A stretch of 32,438 nucleotides of DNA from an uncultured Clostridia bacterium. Lineage in GTDB: Bacteria > Bacillota > Clostridia > TANB77 > UBA1234. Below, in pieces: positions 23,361 through 29,448 of this stretch. Below the pieces are notes generated by a model that did no database searches, had not been told where the DNA came from, and saw nothing but the letters and a program-made list of their open reading frames with translations. Made by a program: the position numbers and the translations under genes. The first letter of the stretch is position 1; each line of letters starts with the position of its first letter. The DNA is taken from NCBI GenBank assembly GCA_947588905.1, contig CANQBB010000012.1, forward strand, positions 1 to 32,438, given 5' to 3'.

Positions 23361-24068
23361 ATGTTGCTTAATAAATATACTCTTCGTGTTAGACGTGGAA
23401 ATATGCCTAAAAATGAAATTAGAGAATGGAACATAGATATATTAAGAACTGTAAAAAAGAATCGCAATTTAACTAGAGAAGTAAAAGAATTTGTTTCATT
23501 ATTTGAACTTTTTGAAAAGAGTAAAATTAAATCGGGATATATAGAAAAAACTGAAACGCCAGATTTTATTTTAACAAGAAATAATGAAAAAACAGGAATT
23601 GAAATAACTAAAATATATATTGGAAATGACTGGGTTGCAGATAAATTAAGTGAAGAAATAAAAGAGTTTAGGCTTAGAAAAAACGATTTAGAAGGATATA
23701 TGGAATATAAAAAATATAAGAATAGAGTTGTTACATATAGAATTAGAGAAGGACTTGTAATTTTACCTAGTAGAAAAGATATATCTGTAGAAGAATATAT
23801 AGTAGAATTAAAAAATAAGATATTTACAAAAGTTAGAAAACTTATTGATGATTATAAAAAGTTTGAAAATAATATTATATTTGTTGAAGTAATTTCTTCA
23901 CATTTCTTTAAAAATAGTTTTGATAAAAATAAAATGTGTGAAGAATTAAATTATTTTGTTGAGAGAATGGAAGGAAATTTTGATAATATGAATGCAAAAG
24001 TAATTTTAAAATTAGACAAAGAATTTGTTGAATTTAACTTATCAGAAAAGAATTATAGGATACTTTAG
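23361..24068 (+). CDS. Unknown protein with a PD-(D/E)XK-like motif; 5' end uncertain
   Basis: From the first ATG this is 235 aa, but the same frame is open back to 23271 (GSIDDIVDLHTSSGNIEDAYLRIHLDNK), and no ribosome site precedes the ATG. The only good site, GGGAGG at 23256-23261, is followed by TTG in another frame (MIRIY, then TGA). One base less near 23281 would give MIRIYDDIVDLHTSSG, a natural start, so a frameshift is likely. TPDFILTRNNEKTGIEITKIY (about 61-81 from the ATG) has the strand-turn-strand spacing of a nuclease-type PDx(n)ExT/K core, but the Lys is replaced by Thr; the rest is charged and helical. Function is not recognised. The downstream HD-GYP gene starts 11 nt later. 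Confidence 0.6.
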   Translation: MLLNKYTLRVRRGNMPKNEIREWNIDILRTVKKNRNLTREVKEFVSLFELFEKSKIKSGYIEKTETPDFILTRNNEKTGIEITKIYIGNDWVADKLSEEIKEFRLRKNDLEGYMEYKKYKNRVVTYRIREGLVILPSRKDISVEEYIVELKNKIFTKVRKLIDDYKKFENNIIFVEVISSHFFKNSFDKNKMCEELNYFVERMEGNFDNMNAKVILKLDKEFVEFNLSEKNYRIL

Positions 24069-24079
24069 CGGAGGTACTA

Positions 24080-25024
24080 ATGAAGAAGTATAAACCATAT
24101 GATGTTTTAAAAACTAAAAAAATAAATTATCCAGAACTGTCACAAGAAATGAAATATGAAGTATCTATTCTTGGAGGACTAGATATTTTTACTGATGCTC
24201 ATGTTCAAGGTGTAGTTGATATTACTACTAGAATATGTGAACATATGAAAATGGATTATGAATATTTAAAACATTGTGTACTTGGAGCATATCTTCATGA
24301 TGTTGGTAAAATAATGATACCTAATGAAGTGCTACAAAAAGCAGGTAAACTTACAGATGAAGAATATGAAATAATTAAGTCTCATACGCTTCATGGATAT
24401 GAAATTTGTATGAAATATAAAGAAACTAAGCAATATGCACCAGTTGCAAGATGGCATCATGAAAGTTTTGATGGAAGTGGATATCCAGATAAATTGATGG
24501 GTAATCAAATTCCTTTTGAAGCAGCACTAGTAAAAGTAGCAGATGTATATGATGCATTAACAAGAAAAAGACAGTATAAAGAGGGATTTAAACAAAGTAA
24601 AGCAATTGACATAATGCTTGGAGATGCAAAAAATAATAAAATGAGTGCAAAGATTTTAAAATACTTAGTAGAAGATGTAATGGATGAATTATATTTAAAA
24701 ATATATACAGCTAAAAAAAATATAGAGCAATTTGAAGATACAATAAAAATTCTTCATGATATAGAAAAAATATATAAAGAAATTTATGATAGAGGATACT
24801 CAGAAAAATTAAACAAAAAATTAAAAAGATATGAATTAGCACCAGGATATGATATGAGTGCAAATGCTAATTTGCTTATATCAAAGCAAAAAGCACTTGA
24901 GAAGGAAAGAGAAAGATTAAAAGATTTATTAGAAGAAGAACAGAAAATACAATCTCAATATGCAGAAGTATGTGAGGTCGCTAAAAACGAAAATTGGTAT
25001 CCAAAAACTAAATATTACAGATAA
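24080..25024 (+). CDS. HD-GYP domain protein (probable cyclic dinucleotide phosphodiesterase)
   Basis: A 314-aa protein with a full HD-GYP signature: His41, HDVGK (73-77), PNEVLQKAGKLTDEE, His102 (SHT), HHESFDGSGYP (126-136) and VADVYDAL with Asp155. The metal-binding residues are all present, so cyclic-di-GMP hydrolysis is plausible. There is no receiver, PAS or membrane domain, unlike many relatives. The C-terminal 130 residues are charged and helical (coiled-coil-like, ending KEREKERLKDL-type sequence) and may mediate dimerisation. The start follows GCGGAGG, 11 nt after the unknown nuclease-like gene, suggesting one transcript. A terminator follows. Confidence 0.88.
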   Translation: MKKYKPYDVLKTKKINYPELSQEMKYEVSILGGLDIFTDAHVQGVVDITTRICEHMKMDYEYLKHCVLGAYLHDVGKIMIPNEVLQKAGKLTDEEYEIIKSHTLHGYEICMKYKETKQYAPVARWHHESFDGSGYPDKLMGNQIPFEAALVKVADVYDALTRKRQYKEGFKQSKAIDIMLGDAKNNKMSAKILKYLVEDVMDELYLKIYTAKKNIEQFEDTIKILHDIEKIYKEIYDRGYSEKLNKKLKRYELAPGYDMSANANLLISKQKALEKERERLKDLLEEEQKIQSQYAEVCEVAKNENWYPKTKYYR

Positions 25025-25047
25025 TTTGAATAGATAAAATTTTAAAG

Positions 25048-25080
25048 TGAACTCAAATTTAATTTTTGAGTTCATTTTTT
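25048..25080 (+). terminator. Intrinsic terminator after the HD-GYP gene
   Basis: TGAACTCAAA (25048-25057) pairs with TTTGAGTTCA (25065-25074), followed by T6. Confidence 0.9.
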
Positions 25081-25116
25081 GAATATTAGTGCAGAATTTA
25101 AATTTATTTTACTTAC

Positions 25117-25145
25117 TTGATTTTTAATTTAACAAATGGTATGCT
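25117..25145 (+). promoter_or_regulatory. Likely promoter of tex
   Basis: TTGATT (25117-25122), 17 nt, TATGCT (25140-25145), about 25 nt before the ATG. The boxes are imperfect. Confidence 0.45.
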
Positions 25146-25170
25146 AAATTTGTGTTGTAAGGAGGTTTTT

Positions 25171-27318
25171 ATGGATATTATATCAAGTAAACTAATTGAA
25201 GAATTTAAATTAAAACCATTTCAGGTTGAAAATACAATTAAACTTATTGATGAAGGAAATACAATTCCTTTTATTGCAAGATATAGAAAAGAAGCAACAG
25301 GAGAATTATCAGACGAGCAACTTAGAGATTTATTCGACAGATTAACTTATCTTAGAAATTTAGAAAAAAGAAAAGAAGAAGTAATTAGGCTAATAGATGA
25401 GCAAGGGAAATTAACTGATGAATTAAAATTAGATATTACTAATGCAACTACTATGACAGAAGTAGAAGATTTATATAGACCTTATAAGCAAAAGAAGAAA
25501 ACAAGGGCAACTATTGCTAAAGCAAAAGGATTAGAACCTCTTGCACTAATTATTTTTGAACAAAAAGAAAATAAAAAATTAGAAGATTTAGCTATGCCTT
25601 TTGTTGACGAAGAAAAAGGTGTTAAAGATGTTACTGAAGCTATTCAAGGTGCTAAAGATATTATTGCAGAAATGATTTCTGATGTTGCTGAATATAGAAA
25701 AGATATTAGAAAAATTATTTATGATATGGGTGTAATTTCTACAAAAGCTAGTAAGCCAGATGAAAAATCTGTTTATGAAATGTATTATGATTATAATGAA
25801 GCAGTAAATAAGATTCCTAGTCATAGAATTCTTGCAATCAATAGAGGAGAAAAAGAAGAATTTTTAAAGGTTAAAATTGATAATACAGATGAAAATATAA
25901 TTGGATATTTAACATCTAAAGTACTAATTGAAAATGGTTCTTTTAAAGATGTGATACTTGAAGTTATTGAAGATTCTTATAAAAGACTTATTAAACCTTC
26001 TGTCGAAAATGAAGTTAGAAATGAATTGACTAGTATGGCAGAAGAACAAGCAATAAAAGTTTTTGGACAAAATGCTAAAAAGCTATTACTTCAAGCACCA
26101 CTTAAAAACTTAACTGTTATGGGATTTGACCCTGCATATCGTACAGGTTGTAAAATTGCTGTTATTGATGATACTGGAAAACTTTTAGATACTACAACTG
26201 TATATCCTACAGAGCCACAAAATGATACAGAAGGTGCTAAAAAGAAATTATTGGAATTAATAAATAAATATAAAATAAATATGATTGCAATTGGAAATGG
26301 AACTGCATCTCGTGAATCAGAAATGTTTGTTGCAGATATGATTAAAGAAGTAAAACATGATATTTATTATGCAATAGTTAGTGAAGCTGGAGCATCTGTT
26401 TATTCTGCTTCTAAACTTGCAACTGAAGAATATCCAGATATAAATGTTTCTTTAAGAGGTGCAATATCTATTGCAAGAAGATTACAAGATCCTCTTGCAG
26501 AACTTGTTAAAATTGATCCTAAAAGTATTGGTGTTGGTCAATATCAACATGATGTTAATCAAAATAGATTAGAAGAAAGTTTAACAGGTGTTGTTGAAGA
26601 TGCTGTTAATAGTGTTGGTGTAGATTTAAATACTGCAACACCATCACTTTTAAGATATGTTTCAGGTGTTAGTAAAACAATTGCTAATAATATTGTTAAA
26701 TATAGAGATGAAAACGGAAAGATAAAAGAAAGGAAAGAGCTTTTAAAAGTTTCAAAATTAGGACCATCAGCATTTACTCAATGTGCAGGTTTCTTAAGAA
26801 TTGTTGATGGAAAAAATCCACTTGATAATACTTCTGTTCATCCAGAAAGTTATGAAGTTGCTGAAAAGATTTTAAATAGTATTGGTTTTTCTTCGAATGA
26901 TTTAAAAGATAAATTACCAGCTATAAAAGAAAAGTTGCATACTATTAATCCTGTTAAAATTGCAAATGAATTAGGAGTTGGTGAACCAACAGTAAAAGAT
27001 ATTATTAAAGAACTTCAAAAACCTGGACGAGATCCTAGGGATGATATGCCAAAACCAATTTTAAGAAGTGATGTTTTAAAAATGGAAGATTTAAAAGAAG
27101 ATATGGTACTAACCGGTACAGTTAGAAATGTTATTGACTTTGGTGCATTTGTAGATATTGGAGTTAAATCAGATGGTCTTGTTCATATTTCTGAAATGTC
27201 AGATAAATATGTAAAAAATCCAATGGACATTGTTTCTGTTGGAGATATTGTGAAAGTTAGAGTAATAAAAATTGATTTAGAAAAACATAAAGTTGCTCTT
27301 TCAATGAAGGGGGTATAG
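25171..27318 (+). CDS. tex: Tex family RNA-binding S1-domain protein
   Basis: A 715-aa protein of usual Tex length. Start: MDIISSKLIEEFKLKPFQVENTIKLIDEGNTIPFIARYRKE, the conserved Tex N-terminus. The central YqgF-like domain begins near GFDPAYRTGCKIAVID and GNGTASRESE. A helix-hairpin-helix region follows (NSVGVDLNTATPSLLRYVSG; GPSAFTQCAGFLRI), and the C-terminal S1 domain is GTVRNVIDFGAFVDIGVKSDGLVHISEMS. Tex proteins bind nucleic acid and have been linked to transcription and toxin expression. ATG at 25171 has AAGGAGG at good spacing; upstream in-frame starts back to 25117 overlap the promoter. The next gene starts 3 nt after the stop. Confidence 0.96.
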   Translation: MDIISSKLIEEFKLKPFQVENTIKLIDEGNTIPFIARYRKEATGELSDEQLRDLFDRLTYLRNLEKRKEEVIRLIDEQGKLTDELKLDITNATTMTEVEDLYRPYKQKKKTRATIAKAKGLEPLALIIFEQKENKKLEDLAMPFVDEEKGVKDVTEAIQGAKDIIAEMISDVAEYRKDIRKIIYDMGVISTKASKPDEKSVYEMYYDYNEAVNKIPSHRILAINRGEKEEFLKVKIDNTDENIIGYLTSKVLIENGSFKDVILEVIEDSYKRLIKPSVENEVRNELTSMAEEQAIKVFGQNAKKLLLQAPLKNLTVMGFDPAYRTGCKIAVIDDTGKLLDTTTVYPTEPQNDTEGAKKKLLELINKYKINMIAIGNGTASRESEMFVADMIKEVKHDIYYAIVSEAGASVYSASKLATEEYPDINVSLRGAISIARRLQDPLAELVKIDPKSIGVGQYQHDVNQNRLEESLTGVVEDAVNSVGVDLNTATPSLLRYVSGVSKTIANNIVKYRDENGKIKERKELLKVSKLGPSAFTQCAGFLRIVDGKNPLDNTSVHPESYEVAEKILNSIGFSSNDLKDKLPAIKEKLHTINPVKIANELGVGEPTVKDIIKELQKPGRDPRDDMPKPILRSDVLKMEDLKEDMVLTGTVRNVIDFGAFVDIGVKSDGLVHISEMSDKYVKNPMDIVSVGDIVKVRVIKIDLEKHKVALSMKGV

Positions 27319-27320
27319 GT

Positions 27321-28550
27321 GTGAATCTAATCAATGATTTAAATAGTAAAAAAATAAAAGAAAATGACTTGATAGATGAAACAGTTAGATTTTATATGGA
27401 TTTTGTAAAACAAAATCCGAATTGTGATAAGGATAATTTTAAAAAATTAGTTAAAGATAATATTAGACTAAAATATATGGATTTTGAAGAATATAAAAGA
27501 CTCGCTGAATTGAAAGAAGAAATAGCTATTTTACAACAAAAACCTGAAAGAAGTAAGTTTAGTGGTAAAATAAAAGAAAACTCAAAATTACATGAAAAAA
27601 AAGAAGAATTTATAAAACTGTCAAAAACTTTTTTAATACGTAATATTGCAAATGATATGTGTTCAAATGATTGTAAAAGTGTTTTTGACCATAATTATAA
27701 ATTATTATATTCATTAGGTTATTTAGGAAAAGCGGATATATTTATACCAGAAATAGTAAGAGGCAATTTCCTGTTATTTTTAAAAAGAGAATTTTTAGTT
27801 AATCAGACAAAAAAACATTGTGAAGATATTGATAGAATGAATTTATTATTGAAAGATTCATTAGGAATTATAATAAATTCAGATGGCGAAGAAATAAAAA
27901 CTTTTGATAGTAATGGAAACGCAAATAAAGGAATTCATAGAAATAAAGAAAGTAGAATTATTAATTCAGGATCTGTTAATGCAGAGTATGTGCATTATTA
28001 TCTTATAGAAAGACCAATTTCAACTATAAGAAGTGAATTAGGGAAAAGATTTATGTGTAAACAATTGTCAGATGAAGATATAGACACATTGCTTTATGAT
28101 TTAGATTTAAAAATATTTAAAGATATTAGAAACTCAGGGATAAAACTTAATGCACCAACAAGGGATGAAATGATAGAGGATTTAATAAATGAAAAATCAG
28201 ATGTAACGACATCTACTGATGAGACGTTAGATAAAGTTGAAGAAAATTATAGGAAACTTGCTACTGCTGCATATGATGGAAAATCAGATAACCATCCTAT
28301 AATAAGAAATGGTTTTGAAAATTATAAATATGTTAAAGTGTTTGAAAATGTTGAAAATAAAATGGCAAAATATTTGAACTTTTTACGCAAAGAAGTAAAA
28401 AGTAGATTACCTAAAACAAAAGAATATCTAGAATATAAAAAACCTGTTAATAGAAGTTTGCAGGCTATACTAGATTATAAAGAATTTTATCATTCTCTTG
28501 ATGAATTATTTTTTCCTAATACTAATCAGCAACAAGGCTATGACAAATAA
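27321..28550 (+). CDS. Hypothetical 409-aa soluble protein, cotranscribed with tex
   Basis: I do not recognise this protein. It starts at GTG two bases after the tex stop, with AAGGGGG inside the tex C-terminus as the ribosome site, so translation is coupled. It is charged, Lys/Glu/Asn-rich, mostly helical by appearance, with no signal peptide or membrane helix. Possible coiled coil lies at about 59-105 (RLAELKEEIAILQQK...). A notable segment is MCSNDCKS, and RNGFENYKYVKVFENVENKMAKYLNFLR lies near the C-terminus. A terminator follows. Its placement after tex suggests an intracellular role, but function cannot be inferred. Confidence 0.75.
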   Translation: MNLINDLNSKKIKENDLIDETVRFYMDFVKQNPNCDKDNFKKLVKDNIRLKYMDFEEYKRLAELKEEIAILQQKPERSKFSGKIKENSKLHEKKEEFIKLSKTFLIRNIANDMCSNDCKSVFDHNYKLLYSLGYLGKADIFIPEIVRGNFLLFLKREFLVNQTKKHCEDIDRMNLLLKDSLGIIINSDGEEIKTFDSNGNANKGIHRNKESRIINSGSVNAEYVHYYLIERPISTIRSELGKRFMCKQLSDEDIDTLLYDLDLKIFKDIRNSGIKLNAPTRDEMIEDLINEKSDVTTSTDETLDKVEENYRKLATAAYDGKSDNHPIIRNGFENYKYVKVFENVENKMAKYLNFLRKEVKSRLPKTKEYLEYKKPVNRSLQAILDYKEFYHSLDELFFPNTNQQQGYDK

Positions 28551-28564
28551 AGCAATTAATTTTG

Positions 28565-28616
28565 GACTCATTTAACTAATAACTATTATATTAGACTAAA
28601 TGAGTCTATTTTTTTA
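28565..28616 (+). terminator. Intrinsic terminator after the tex operon
   Basis: GACTCATTTA (28565-28574) and TAAATGAGTC (28597-28606) form a perfect 10-bp stem. The loop contains a further ACTAATA/TATTAGA-type pairing, and a T-rich tail follows. Confidence 0.88.
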
Positions 28617-29201
28617 TTCACAATATAGACTTTCTTCTATTACTTTCCAAATTGTATCAACATTAAATTTTGTTTCAGCAGAAAAACCAAAAATTAAATC
28701 TTCATCAACTTCTAGTTCTTTTGAAATATCATCAACATATGATTGTACTTTTGTTTTTGCTATCTTATCAGCTTTTGAAGTTATTACAATGTAATGTTTC
28801 CCTGTACTTTTGATATATTCCATCATCATTTTATCGTTTTCACTAGGTTTGTGGCGAATATCTACTAAAAGAATAATTAAGTTAATATTTTTTCTGCTTT
28901 TTAAGTAACTTTCCGTAGCATCTCCAACTTTTTTTTGTTCGGCTTTAGACATTTCAGAATATCCATATCCAGGTAAATCTACAAAATAAAATTTATTATC
29001 CATATTATAAAAATTTAATTGTCTTGTTTTCCCAGGTGCACTACTTGTTCTAGCTAAAGATTTTCTATTTATCATTGCATTAACAAATGAAGATTTTCCA
29101 ACATTAGATTTTCCTGCTAGTACAATTTCAGGTAAATTATTTTTAGGATATTGTGACTTATTCATAACGGATATTTCAAATTTAGGATTTTTAATAAGCA
29201 T
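28614..29201 (-). CDS. engB: Ribosome biogenesis GTPase EngB (YihA/YsxC)
   Basis: A 195-aa protein with GTPase motifs in order: AGKSNVGKSSFVNAMI (G1), SSAPGKTRQLNFY (G2 region), DLPGYGYSEMSK (G3), TSKADK (G4) and FSAETKFN (G5 region). Length and the YGYS segment mark the EngB/YsxC family, which assists large ribosomal subunit assembly. AAAGGAGG precedes the ATG at 29199-29201. The gene stands alone, converging on the tex operon terminator. Confidence 0.97.
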   Translation of the reverse strand: MLIKNPKFEISVMNKSQYPKNNLPEIVLAGKSNVGKSSFVNAMINRKSLARTSSAPGKTRQLNFYNMDNKFYFVDLPGYGYSEMSKAEQKKVGDATESYLKSRKNINLIILLVDIRHKPSENDKMMMEYIKSTGKHYIVITSKADKIAKTKVQSYVDDISKELEVDEDLIFGFSAETKFNVDTIWKVIEESLYCE

Positions 29202-29224
29202 GATATTCCTCCTTTATTAGATAT

Positions 29225-29233
29225 AGTATAGCA
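29225..29233 (-). promoter_or_regulatory. Extended -10 promoter of engB
   Basis: On the reverse strand TGC-TATACT matches the extended -10 pattern, 24 nt before the start codon, giving a very short leader. No strong -35 is visible. Confidence 0.45.
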
Positions 29234-29401
29234 TAAGATTTCTTTGAAAGCTACTGTTAATTATATAAGGTAAATGGATGAATAAATTTAAATTTTATTT
29301 ATTGTAATATAAATGTAACAATTTATTAACAGAAACTTAATATAAAAATAAAATAAAGATTGATAAAATAATACTGAATATATATTGCTAACGGAAAAAG
29401 T

Positions 29402-29448
29402 TTTGCAAATATTCTTAAGGGGGAAAATTTGTGCAAAGGAGAATATAA
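29402..29448 (+). promoter_or_regulatory. Leader of surface protein B with a candidate five-codon upstream ORF
   Basis: AAGGGGG (29417-29423) is seven bases before GTG CAA AGG AGA ATA TAA (29431-29448), whose stop directly abuts the surface-protein ATG. The mini-ORF contains the main gene's own ribosome site (AAAGGAGA). TTTGCA (29402-29407) can pair with TGCAAA (29432-29437), placing AAGGGGG in a loop and partly hiding the second ribosome site. The rest of the 29202-29448 gap is AT-rich; I see no convincing promoter in it. Confidence 0.4.

Noticed and set aside
29380..29448. Cyclic-di-GMP riboswitch in the surface protein B leader
   Set aside because: The conserved GEMM core sequences and paired stems are not present.
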